Of a stretch of DNA of 64,000 bases, positions 45,825-53,989 are shown piece by piece. The DNA is from Salinibacterium sp. (GTDB lineage: Bacteria > Actinomycetota > Actinomycetes > Actinomycetales > Microbacteriaceae). The DNA is taken from positions 735,400 through 799,399 of the forward strand of contig JAHBSZ010000001.1 of NCBI GenBank assembly GCA_019638845.1. Direction: 5' to 3'. Position numbers and translations under genes: made by a program. The number at the start of each line of letters is the position of its first letter. Positions within the stretch are counted from its first letter, which is position 1. Under the pieces are notes generated by a model. That model saw only the letters and a program-made list of their open reading frames with translations, did no database searches and was not told the DNA's origin.

Positions 45825-46222
45825 TGCGTGGCGAACTCTCGCTGAATGGAATCTACGGCAGGGATATCAGCGGGCGCCCACTCAATGGTGTGGAGTTCCG
45901 AAGGCTTGAGCCAGAGAACTGCCTGGTGCTCAGTAAGCACCGGCGCCCCTTCCACCAGCTCGCAATAGAAGGTCGTGAGAGTAACCACTCCAAAGTCATA
46001 CTCGTAGGCCGTCGAAGCCACCTGCCCCCCGACAACCACCCGGCACTGCAGTTCTTCGACGATCTCTCGCTCGAGCGCCTCACGGGGCGTCTCGCCGATC
46101 TCGATCTTGCCGCCCGGAAACTCCCACAGCCCGGGGACAGCACCGTTCAATCCTCGCTGCGCACAGAGCACGACCCCGTCCCGAATTATGACCGCCCCGA
46201 CCACATCGATCCGCTTGACCAC
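45821..46222 (-). CDS. Nudix hydrolase, (deoxy)nucleoside triphosphate pyrophosphohydrolase (MutT-like)
   Basis: About 133 residues. The complete Nudix box GX5EX7REUXEEXGU-type signature is present in GGKIEIGETPREALEREIVE followed by EL. MutT-like features include the N-terminal VVGAVIIRDGVVLCAQR and PGLWEFPGGK. It probably hydrolyses an oxidised or modified nucleotide. GTG 46222 is preferred since GGAGGGA lies seven bases upstream; an ATG eight codons earlier is possible. It is the first gene of a coupled pair with the PLD-helicase-DUF3427 gene, so its substrate may be tied to that helicase's signal or damage. Confidence 0.88.
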   Translation of the reverse strand: MVKRIDVVGAVIIRDGVVLCAQRGLNGAVPGLWEFPGGKIEIGETPREALEREIVEELQCRVVVGGQVASTAYEYDFGVVTLTTFYCELVEGAPVLTEHQAVLWLKPSELHTIEWAPADIPAVDSIQREFATQ

Positions 46223-46363
46223 CGAGACTCCCTCCGCCCATGACAAACATAAGGCCCGGACTCCTCAACCCCCGAAGGCTGGGGCCGGCGCCAGAATCGG
46301 CACACTGCCGGTCGTGAACTGAGCTGCGAGTAGTACGGTCGGTCACGGGTGCGCAGGTGTCGC

Positions 46364-46483
46364 TCAATCATCCCGACGACCGTTCACCACGACGACCGTG
46401 ATCGGTGCAGCATCGCTGGCCGCTGTGAAGGTGGGGAAGCCGCTCGCGCTTGCGGAAGGGTCGATGTGTAGCGTGGTGCGCAT
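46364..46483 (-). CDS. Possible 39-residue protein
   Basis: ATG 46483 opens a 39-codon frame beginning MRTTLHIDPSASASGFPTF. The start resembles small VapB-like antitoxins only superficially. There is no good ribosome binding site, so it may be noise or the stump of a lost antitoxin gene. Confidence 0.2.
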   Translation of the reverse strand: MRTTLHIDPSASASGFPTFTAASDAAPITVVVVNGRRDD

Positions 46484-46515
46484 CACCGCATGATAGTGCG
46501 CAGCGCGAAACGAAA

Positions 46516-46545
46516 GGGGCCCGACCGCCGAAGCGGCCGGACCCC
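46516..46545 (-). terminator. Terminator of the permease/transcarbamoylase operon
   Basis: Arms 46516-46528 and 46533-46545 pair at 11 of 13 positions around a CGAA/TTCG loop. On the minus strand it follows the permease stop by about 12 bases and is followed by a short T-rich run. Confidence 0.65.
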
Positions 46546-46557
46546 CGGTTCACAGCC

Positions 46558-48492
46558 CTACTTCTTGGCAGCCGTGTGGTTGCGCCAGTTACCGTCGGCA
46601 ATCACGGGGTGCTTCTTCGCCATGTCCTCCTGGTAGAGCACACCCGGCACCACGCGCCCGTCCTCGAGTTCGACGGGGCCGCGGTACAGGCCAGCCGGCT
46701 CGCTCTCGATGACATGCAGCAGCACATCGAGCGGCAGGGTGTACAGCTCGCCAGATACCGCGACGCCGTCCTTCTCTACCTCGTACATGCCGGGGTGAGC
46801 GCCGCCGATGTCGTGCATCCGGTACTTCGGTGCCGTCTTCATCTCGGCGAGGAACTCGGCGCCCAACAGGTTGCCGTGCAGTCCCAGGCCGCGCATGAGG
46901 GTTCCGTTGACGAAGAGCAGGTCATCCTGAAGCACGACCTCCTTGTCCTTGCGATTCGCCCAACCGAAGCCGAGCAGCAGCACCGCGAGGAACACGTAGC
47001 CGAGCGTGACACCGAACGATGCGTTGATCCCCACCTGAACGGCGTTGATCAGACCGAAGAACGACAGCACAGCACAGATGCCGGTGGTGATCGCGGCCGC
47101 GTACAGGCGCCGGTCGATCACGAACACCGTGATTGCACCGAGCAGCACGCCCGCGAGAACAGCACCCGAACCGAACAGGCGCAGCCCCTCGTAGATCACT
47201 CCGTTGCCCGCGAGTTTGTCGAAGCCGACCGCCGCCGCGTTGGTGCCAGCGGCACCGAGCGCATTGTCGATGAGGCCGGATGCCCACTGCGCAAGGCTTG
47301 GCAACATGGCGATCACGATCGCGGGTGCGTAGCGCAGCGCGCTCACGTTGGTCGCCTGCGATCCGATCACCAAACCGATGTACAGCAGAATCGGCACCAG
47401 CGCCTGGATCGGGAACACCGCGAGGAACACACCCACGAGTCCGCTGAAGCAGACCACCGCGACCACGATCCCAGTGACGAGCGAGTAGCCGATACGGCCA
47501 CCGACCTTCTTCCAGCCCGGGTGGCCGATGTAGACGGCCGGCGGGAACGGCGAACCGAGGAACGCACCGATGATGGCGCCGAGGCCGTCAGCGGTCAGGA
47601 TCGCGCGAGCCGAGTAGCGGTCACCGGCCGCGGCAGCCGACTCCACGTTGGTCATGGCCTCCGTGAAGTTGTAGATGCCGAGCGGGATGGCCGTCGCGAG
47701 CAGCGGCGCAATGTCTTGCAGACCGGCCAGCACCTCACCACCCGGAATCGGCAGGTACAACCCGATCGTCGAGACGGACTCGGCGACGGCGCTGGGCTTG
47801 AGGATGTTCGACCAGCCGGCCAGCACCGCGATCCACGCGATCACGGTGCCCGCGACGACGGCGACAAGCCCGACGGGGGCGTTGAACGGCATCTTCCTGA
47901 AGCCGAGCCAGCCGACGAGGATGACCCCGAAGGTCACGAACGCGATCCACGGTGCCTCCCACATCTGGGCGGCAGGGCTCATCGAGATGAACGTGATCGA
48001 GATACCGGCTAGGGCACCGAGCATCGCGGCTCGCGGCGTCCATTTGCGAATCCACGGCCCGAAGACCGCGCCGAGCAGAATGATGAGCCCGACGATCAGA
48101 GCCCACGCGAGCCCGGCATGCCACGCCTTGAGCGGGTCGCCGGACTGCAGGTACACCGGCAGCATGACGACGAGCACGACGATGAACATGTGGGGAACGC
48201 TCGGCCCATACGGCAGGGCGGCGACGTCCGTGCGGTTCTCCCGGCGGGCCAGCCGCCTCGCGAGAATCGCGTACCAGATGTTGCCGAGCGGCAGCGCGAT
48301 ACCCAGCGCGGGCAGGATGCGCCCGAAGACAACATCGTTCGGCAACTGGATCACCGCCAGACACAAGCCGGACAGAACGATGACATTAAGCAGAACGTTG
48401 GTGCCGAGCCCGAACAGCCCGTTCCAGTCGCCCTTGACCCACCACTTGATCTGCACCGGTGCAGAAGTGGTGGTCGCGGTAGTGCTACTCAT
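46558..48492 (-). CDS. NCS2-type nucleobase permease fused to an allophanate-hydrolase-C-like (GGCT-fold) domain
   Basis: A 644-residue fusion. Residues ~25-510 form a NCS2 permease (xanthine/uracil family) with about 14 hydrophobic segments and the conserved TEAMTNVESAAAAGDRYSAR and FLGSPFPPAVYIGHPGW. Residues ~525-640 (LLFVNGTLMRGLGLHGNLLG, FLAEMKTAPKYRMHDIGGAH, VSGELYTLPLDVLLHVIESE, VELEDGRVVPGVLY) resemble the C-terminal domain of allophanate hydrolase. ATG 48492 has GGAG upstream. It ends a six-gene operon with carbamate kinase and AllFGH genes. The tethered domain may process the imported compound or sense it. Confidence 0.88.
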   Translation of the reverse strand: MSSTTATTTSAPVQIKWWVKGDWNGLFGLGTNVLLNVIVLSGLCLAVIQLPNDVVFGRILPALGIALPLGNIWYAILARRLARRENRTDVAALPYGPSVPHMFIVVLVVMLPVYLQSGDPLKAWHAGLAWALIVGLIILLGAVFGPWIRKWTPRAAMLGALAGISITFISMSPAAQMWEAPWIAFVTFGVILVGWLGFRKMPFNAPVGLVAVVAGTVIAWIAVLAGWSNILKPSAVAESVSTIGLYLPIPGGEVLAGLQDIAPLLATAIPLGIYNFTEAMTNVESAAAAGDRYSARAILTADGLGAIIGAFLGSPFPPAVYIGHPGWKKVGGRIGYSLVTGIVVAVVCFSGLVGVFLAVFPIQALVPILLYIGLVIGSQATNVSALRYAPAIVIAMLPSLAQWASGLIDNALGAAGTNAAAVGFDKLAGNGVIYEGLRLFGSGAVLAGVLLGAITVFVIDRRLYAAAITTGICAVLSFFGLINAVQVGINASFGVTLGYVFLAVLLLGFGWANRKDKEVVLQDDLLFVNGTLMRGLGLHGNLLGAEFLAEMKTAPKYRMHDIGGAHPGMYEVEKDGVAVSGELYTLPLDVLLHVIESEPAGLYRGPVELEDGRVVPGVLYQEDMAKKHPVIADGNWRNHTAAKK

Positions 48493-48524
48493 TTCTTTGC
48501 TCCAATCGGGGGTTTGTCGCGTTA

Positions 48525-49214
48525 TCAGGTTGCCGAATCGACCGCAGCCAGCAGGCTCGTCGACGTACCGACCCAGCCGACGATTCCGCCCTGGGCCTTG
48601 AACATGTTGAGCGCCGCGTCGTAGAACTCCTGAAAGTACGACCCGGTGCAGTCGGAAAGGATGAGGCATTCGAAACCGCGGTCGTTCGCCTCGCGGGCGG
48701 TCGACTGCACGCACACCTCGGTGGTGACGCCGGTGATGATGAGCTGGGTGATCGACTTCGCCCGCAGGATCGTCTCGAGGTCGGTTCCGTAGAACGCACC
48801 CTTGCCGGGCTTGTCGAGAATCACTTCCCCCTCGATGGGCGCGAGCTCCGGGATGATTTCGTGGCCCGCCGAGCCGCGGGTGAGCAGGCGACCCATCGGG
48901 CCCTCATCCCCGATACGCAGGCTCGGGTTGCCGCGGTCGCGCTTGGCGGGGAAGAGGTCGGTGAGGTCTTCGCGATGACCCTCGCGGGTATGGATGACCG
49001 TCCACCCCTTCTCGCGGAACAGGTCGAGAACGGCCCGGGTCGGCTTGATCGAGCCGCGCAGGGTCGAGACATCGTTGCCGAGCGATTCGCCGAACCCGCC
49101 GGCCTCCATGAAGTCCCGCTGGAAGTCGATACAGACCAGCGCGACGTGCTCAGGGTCGAAGGTGAACTCGTAGGGTTCCGCCGGCACCGAGATGGAGCCT
49201 TTTGTCTTGTTCAT
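48525..49214 (-). CDS. Isochorismatase-fold cysteine hydrolase (amidohydrolase of N-carbamoyl-type substrates)
   Basis: A 229-residue cysteine hydrolase. The catalytic triad is Asp in LVCIDFQRDFMEAGGFG, Lys in LDKPGKGAFYGTDL and Cys in TGVTTEVCVQSTAREAND. Relatives hydrolyse N-carbamoylsarcosine, biuret, ureidoacrylate or nicotinamide. In this operon a biuret-, oxalurate- or ureido-type substrate is most likely. ATG 49214 overlaps the carbamate kinase stop (ATGA). Confidence 0.88.
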   Translation of the reverse strand: MNKTKGSISVPAEPYEFTFDPEHVALVCIDFQRDFMEAGGFGESLGNDVSTLRGSIKPTRAVLDLFREKGWTVIHTREGHREDLTDLFPAKRDRGNPSLRIGDEGPMGRLLTRGSAGHEIIPELAPIEGEVILDKPGKGAFYGTDLETILRAKSITQLIITGVTTEVCVQSTAREANDRGFECLILSDCTGSYFQEFYDAALNMFKAQGGIVGWVGTSTSLLAAVDSAT

Positions 49215-50188
49215 GGGTGACCTTTCGTGACGATGGTTCCCGCAACGCCGGCCAGGGCATCCGGGAGTTTGGGGATAGACGTGATGATGGCGCGCGAGCC
49301 GCCAGCCTCGATGAAGTCGATTGCCGAGGCAACCTTGGGCCCCATCGACCCCGCCGGAAACTGCCCAGCGGCGAGGTGCTCCCGCATCTCGGCAACACCC
49401 ACCACGTGCAGGGCCCGCTGGGTTGGGGCGTTGAAGTCGACGTACACCTCGTCGACGCCGGTGACGAGCACGAGCGTCTCGACCCCGATCTGACCGGCCA
49501 GCAGGGCTGAGGCGCGATCCTTGTCGATGACCGCATCGACCGGATGCCATCCCGTAGAGTCACGCACGACCGGGATGCCGCCACCCCCGGCGGCGATCAC
49601 GACCGCTCCGCTATCCACGAGCACGCGAATCTGGCGCGCCTCGATGATCGTCTTCGGGATCGGGCTGGCAACGACCCGGCGAAATGTGTCTTCGCCCATC
49701 TCTGTGACCGCCCAACCCTCCTCGGCCACACGCAGGCGAGCAACCTCGGCGGTGAGCTGCCCACCGATCGGCTTGGTCGGCTTCTCGAAGGCCGGGTCGT
49801 CGCGGTCGACTTCGGCATGGGTGAGCACCGCGACGGCGCGGGTCTCGAGGCCCCGGGCATCCAGTGCGGAATCGATCGCGACCGCGAGCATGTGGCCGAT
49901 TCCGCCCTGCGAGTCGGCGACGGCAAGCCACAACGGCAAGGCTGGCAGCCCTTCGACCATGGCATCGGGTGCCACGAGTTCGCCGCGGCGCAGAATGTAG
50001 CCGACTTGGGGTCCATTGCCGTGGGTGACGACCGTGGTCCAGCCGTCATTCACGAGTCCCGCTACCGACTCGGCGAAGCGGCCCGCCCGTTCGAGTTGAC
50101 GGTCGACCGACCCCGGCTCACCGTCGAGCACCAGGGCGTTGCCGCCGATCGCGATGAGGACTGTCCCCGTACCGGATGCGGCGTTCAT
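49211..50188 (-). CDS. arcC: Carbamate kinase
   Basis: A 325-residue amino-acid-kinase-fold enzyme that makes ATP from carbamoyl phosphate and ADP. Signature segments are LIAIGGNALV, VVTHGNGPQVGYILRRGE, VIAAGGGGIPVV, VIDKDRASALLA and FPAGSMGPKVASAI. It is coupled on both sides by ATGA overlaps, to the DUF1116 gene upstream and the isochorismatase gene downstream. In an AllFGH operon it matches the role of the E. coli ybcF product, phosphorylating ADP with carbamoyl phosphate from oxamate transcarbamoylase. Confidence 0.94.
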   Translation of the reverse strand: MNAASGTGTVLIAIGGNALVLDGEPGSVDRQLERAGRFAESVAGLVNDGWTTVVTHGNGPQVGYILRRGELVAPDAMVEGLPALPLWLAVADSQGGIGHMLAVAIDSALDARGLETRAVAVLTHAEVDRDDPAFEKPTKPIGGQLTAEVARLRVAEEGWAVTEMGEDTFRRVVASPIPKTIIEARQIRVLVDSGAVVIAAGGGGIPVVRDSTGWHPVDAVIDKDRASALLAGQIGVETLVLVTGVDEVYVDFNAPTQRALHVVGVAEMREHLAAGQFPAGSMGPKVASAIDFIEAGGSRAIITSIPKLPDALAGVAGTIVTKGHP

Positions 50189-51582
50189 TGTCCCGACCTT
50201 TGGTCGGCCAAGAACCGCGTCGCCTTGAGGAAGACCTCGCTCGGTGCCGTGACGATCCCGGCGCCGATCTGGCCCACGCCGGCCTTCTTGTGGGCGATGC
50301 CGGTGTTGATGAGCGGCAGCACGCCGGTGTCGAGCACCTTGAGCACGTCGATACCGGAGGGCGTACCCGCGAAGTTCAGCGGCGGCAACGGATACGCCGG
50401 GTGGGGCCCGAGCGTGATCCGTCGCATCGAGCGCGTCGCGTCGAGCGCGTCGTTCGGAGTGCCCCCGACAAACTGGGTGATCGCCGGGGATGCCGCCATA
50501 GCGAAGCCGCCGAGCCCGAGGGTCTCGGTGATCGCGGAGTCCCCGAGGTCGGGGTTGGCGTCTTCGGGTCCGTAGCCGGGAAAGAACAGTCCGTCTGCCG
50601 GGCCGACCGGAGTCGTGAACCATTCGTCGCCGCTGCCCGCCACCCGCAGCCCGAACTCCACGCCGTTGCGCGCCATCGCGGTCACGAGGGTGGAGTTCTC
50701 GACGCCGATTGCGGCATCCAGCGCGAGCTTCGCGGCCGCCATCGACATGTTCAGCGCGAAGTGGTCGTTGCCCGCAAGGAAGGCGAGCACGGCGACGCTC
50801 TCGTCATTCGGCTCGAGCGCCGCGATCACCGGAGCGAGCCGCCTGGCCAGCAGCGACGTCGCGGCAACATTCCGGTTGTGGCCCTCGTCACCCATCGACA
50901 GGGCCTGACCGATGAGAGAGGTGACGTCGATCGGTCCGTACTCGACGAGCGCCCGATCGAGAACCGGGCCGAGCACGTCGCGCATCCAGGTGAGTCGGTC
51001 GATCACCTCCGAGTCGTAGGCGCCGAACCGCAGTACTTTGCCGAGACCCTCGTTGAGGCTGGCGAACGCCTGCCGCCCGTCGTCGAGGTCGGTTGCGACC
51101 AGCACGGGCATGGACGGCGCAATCACGCCCGCCATCGGGCCGACAGCACCGTGGTGGTGGCACGGGGCGACGGCGATCTCGCCGGCATCGAGCATCCGGA
51201 TCGCCTCGTCGGCCGTGCTGGCCCAGCCCTCGAACAGCGTCGCTCCGATGAGCGCGCCGCGCATGGGGCCGCACATGCGTTCCACCTCGATCGGTGGGCC
51301 GGCGTGCAACAGCGTGCGATCCTTCGCGATGCCGGGCATTACCTCGCGGGCTGGGCGCACCCGGGTGAGCTGCGGTTTGACCGCGTGCACTCGCGCGATC
51401 GCGACCGCGTTCGCAGCATCCGTCGTCTCGTTGTCGAGGGTCAGGGCGAGCCGGGCGACGTCTGCGTCGCCGAAAGCCGGGGGGCGCCAGTCGAGCTGGG
51501 TGACCTGTGAGGCGGGTACCCCCTCGACGATGAGCGGGAGTCCGGCGTTGATGACGCTAAGTGCGTCGGTGAGGATGCTCAT
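50185..51582 (-). CDS. allG: DUF1116 protein, oxamate transcarbamoylase subunit AllG-like
   Basis: A 465-residue soluble protein of the YlbE/DUF1116 family. Family segments are ERMCGPMRGALIGATLFEGW, VAPCHHHGAVGPMAGVIAPS and GDEGHNRNVAATSLLARRL. In E. coli, AllF, AllG and AllH together were reported to form oxamate transcarbamoylase, which converts oxalurate and phosphate to oxamate and carbamoyl phosphate. ATG 51582 and the 3' end both overlap neighbours by four bases, so this is the third gene of a tightly coupled set. Confidence 0.9.
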   Translation of the reverse strand: MSILTDALSVINAGLPLIVEGVPASQVTQLDWRPPAFGDADVARLALTLDNETTDAANAVAIARVHAVKPQLTRVRPAREVMPGIAKDRTLLHAGPPIEVERMCGPMRGALIGATLFEGWASTADEAIRMLDAGEIAVAPCHHHGAVGPMAGVIAPSMPVLVATDLDDGRQAFASLNEGLGKVLRFGAYDSEVIDRLTWMRDVLGPVLDRALVEYGPIDVTSLIGQALSMGDEGHNRNVAATSLLARRLAPVIAALEPNDESVAVLAFLAGNDHFALNMSMAAAKLALDAAIGVENSTLVTAMARNGVEFGLRVAGSGDEWFTTPVGPADGLFFPGYGPEDANPDLGDSAITETLGLGGFAMAASPAITQFVGGTPNDALDATRSMRRITLGPHPAYPLPPLNFAGTPSGIDVLKVLDTGVLPLINTGIAHKKAGVGQIGAGIVTAPSEVFLKATRFLADQRSGQ

Positions 51583-53057
51583 GCCGCGTCGCCCTTCGCT
51601 GCGTGCGCGGCCGCGACCAAGCGGGCCGCCGACGCGTTGGTCTCGGCCAGAATCACGCCTGCCCCCGTCAGGATGTCGCGCTGCCGCGCCAACCCTTGCG
51701 GATCCGAGGCCGTGCCACACACCGAACCGACCACCACGAGCTCCCTTCCTTGCGTCTTCGCGGCATCGCGAGCCGACGCCACCGCTACCGCTACCGGAGT
51801 GGCGGGGTCGGCGTGGGCGCCGTGGCCCAGCACCAGGTCGAGCAGGATGGTGCCGACCGTCTCATCGGAACCGGCCGCCGCTATCTTCTCGGCGCGCGAC
51901 TCGGGGTCGATCATCGGATGCGGCTTGCCCGCCGTGTACTCGTCGTCACCGAGGTCGATGACCTCCGCCTCGACACCGGCTCGCTTAAGAATGATTTTCG
52001 ATTCGGATGCCAGCGTGCCGCCGGTGTACAGACCGAGAATGCGGCCGCTCGGCACCGTGATCGGCTCGAGATCGGTGACCGTAAACGGATGCCCGGCCAG
52101 CTCCGCTGCCGCCAGCGCGCCACCCTCCAGCGTTCCGCGCACCATGACGCCGTCACTGTCACTGTCTTCTTGCCCGAGGAAACAGGCCACGACCGGGATG
52201 CCGCCTGCGGCGATCGTCGTGAGTCGAGCGAGCAGTTCGGTCGCGACCGCGGCCGCAGGAGGTTTGGAGACAACCATGATCACAGTGGTCGCGGCATCCT
52301 CGACCAAGAAGTCGAGGGCGAGGTTCGACATCAGCCCTCCGATGTCGACCGACAGGTCGCGCCCTCCGACACCGATCAGTTGCGACACCCCGGCACCCGC
52401 CGTGTCGAGCAGGCGTGACACCTCTTGTGCGCCGGTGCCCGACGCCGCGACGATGCCGACCGACCCTGGGGCGACCACGTTCGCGAACCCGAGCGGCACT
52501 CCGTCGATGATCGCCGTTCCGCAGTCCGGGCCCATCATGAGAAGCCGCTTCTCGACCGCCAACTGTTTGAGGCGCAGTTCGTCGGCGATGTCGACGTTGT
52601 CGGAGAAGCAGAGCACGTGCATCCCGTCGCGCAGCGCCTGCTCGGCAACCATCGGGGCGTAAGTGCCGGCGATCGAGACCGCAACGAGGTTCGCGGGATG
52701 CTCGGCCTGGCGTGCCGCGGCGATGCCTTCGCGAATCGTGCCCGGCCGCTGCTCCTCAGAACTCGAACCCCCGTCGACCGCAGTGAGAGCTGCCTGTGCG
52801 GCGTCGAGTGCCTCCGTCACCGTCTCGGCGTCGGAACCGCGCACGACAAACACGAGGTCGTCAGGGGCGGCCGCCAGACCGTCGGGCAGCATGCCGGACT
52901 CCGCGAGAATGCCGAGGTTCGATGGCGTCGCCATCACCGCGCCCACCCGCACAATGCCGTCACGCTTCTCGGTGGTCGAGGCGATCGCCATGAGTGCGAC
53001 CGAGTCGCGGTAGAAGTGCGGCAAAACCCGCGACAAGAGAATGTTGGAGTCGGTCAC
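51579..53057 (-). CDS. allF: FdrA-family acyl-CoA-ligase-like protein, AllF-like
   Basis: A 492-residue protein of the FdrA family, similar in fold to the succinyl-CoA synthetase alpha subunit: AVMATPSNLGILAESGML, VLCFSDNVDIADELRLKQLA, LLMMGPDCGTAIIDGVPLGF, GIVAASGTGAQEVSRLLD. The GTG start at 53057 overlaps the AllH stop (GTGA). The known partners AllG and AllH flank it, so an oxamate-transcarbamoylase-type role is the simplest reading. Confidence 0.9.
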   Translation of the reverse strand: MTDSNILLSRVLPHFYRDSVALMAIASTTEKRDGIVRVGAVMATPSNLGILAESGMLPDGLAAAPDDLVFVVRGSDAETVTEALDAAQAALTAVDGGSSSEEQRPGTIREGIAAARQAEHPANLVAVSIAGTYAPMVAEQALRDGMHVLCFSDNVDIADELRLKQLAVEKRLLMMGPDCGTAIIDGVPLGFANVVAPGSVGIVAASGTGAQEVSRLLDTAGAGVSQLIGVGGRDLSVDIGGLMSNLALDFLVEDAATTVIMVVSKPPAAAVATELLARLTTIAAGGIPVVACFLGQEDSDSDGVMVRGTLEGGALAAAELAGHPFTVTDLEPITVPSGRILGLYTGGTLASESKIILKRAGVEAEVIDLGDDEYTAGKPHPMIDPESRAEKIAAAGSDETVGTILLDLVLGHGAHADPATPVAVAVASARDAAKTQGRELVVVGSVCGTASDPQGLARQRDILTGAGVILAETNASAARLVAAAHAAKGDAA

Positions 53058-53914
53058 GCGACGCCTTCCTCGGTTCGAGCGGCGAGGTCGGCTCGCAGCG
53101 TTTCGGTCAGTCCGATCAGGAGATCGACACCGGAGGTCGCACCCCAGCGGGTCGCGTGCTCCACAATGAGGTCGGCCGGGCGGCCAGCCGAAAATCCGTC
53201 GACGAGTTCGTGCACATGCTCCGAGAAGCGACCGGATGCCGCGGCCACGAGGTAGTGCCGTGACGCAGTCGTGGTTGCCTCAAGCAGCGGGGCGGTCGCC
53301 CCCGAGAGAACAGACGCAGCATCCCCTCGCCCGAGAACCGCGAGCGCCGCGAGGCAGCCGACCAGAAGGTCGTCACCGGTCGGAGTGGTGCCGGGGCCCG
53401 CGCCGATCACCTCGGCGACGACGCGCCGCGGCTCACGTGCGAGGGCCGCGGAAGCGAGGTCGGCGGCCCGCGAGCGCACCCGCGCGAGCCCTCCGTCGAA
53501 CGACGAGGAAGCGCTTGGGCGTGCGTCTGCGAGTGCGCGGGCCACCGCGAGGATCGTTGCCCCGCTGAGTGTGGTCGGCTTCAACACGAGGTCCACGGGT
53601 TGCATCGCCGCCGCTGTCCACGACGACAGATCGACGGTCGCGCCAACCCCGGCGGTCGCGAGATCGCCACGAACTCGAGCGAAGTGGGCGCGGTTCGGGA
53701 TGCTCAGTCCGCCCGGTGTCACGCCGGCCGCGGCATCTGTAATGGTCAGCAGAGTGGACCGATCGGCAGGTTGCAGCACGATGGCGGATTGTCCTAGATG
53801 GACTACTCGGGCCGGGCGTGTCGCGACGATCCCGTGCAGGCTCGCATCGATTCGCCCCGAACCGGGTGCTGCAATCGTTGCCGCCATCGCCATACTCATG
53901 AATAGTAGGGTCAT
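53054..53914 (-). CDS. allH: DUF2877 protein, AllH-like
   Basis: A 286-residue protein of the YlbF/DUF2877 family, with LHGIVATRPARVVHLGQSAI, GPGTTPTGDDLLVGCLAALA and HYLVAAASGRFSEHVHELVD. It is the first gene of the AllHFG-arcC-hydrolase-permease operon. The start could be ATG 53914 or ATG 53899; neither has a ribosome binding site. A TACTAT hexamer lies just before 53899 and could be a -10 box for a short-leader message. Divergent from the PucR gene. Confidence 0.88.
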   Translation of the reverse strand: MTLLFMSMAMAATIAAPGSGRIDASLHGIVATRPARVVHLGQSAIVLQPADRSTLLTITDAAAGVTPGGLSIPNRAHFARVRGDLATAGVGATVDLSSWTAAAMQPVDLVLKPTTLSGATILAVARALADARPSASSSFDGGLARVRSRAADLASAALAREPRRVVAEVIGAGPGTTPTGDDLLVGCLAALAVLGRGDAASVLSGATAPLLEATTTASRHYLVAAASGRFSEHVHELVDGFSAGRPADLIVEHATRWGATSGVDLLIGLTETLRADLAARTEEGVA

Positions 53915-53989
53915 CGTTCACTGTCTGGCCCGGTCCGGAATGGACGACAAACGTGGCCCCGAATGTCCGAAAGAGACAAAGGAGACGGT

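Larger units (their letters stand above)
46223..46557. other. Intergenic region between Nudix and permease genes
   Basis: 335 bases. It contains a terminator-like hairpin at 46516-46545 and a 39-codon minus-strand frame (46364-46483). Otherwise I see no gene or clear operator. Confidence 0.5.

Noticed and set aside
46450-48012. 520-codon plus-strand open frame
   Set aside because: Antisense to the NCS2 permease; His/Asp/Arg-rich composition typical of antisense high-GC frames.
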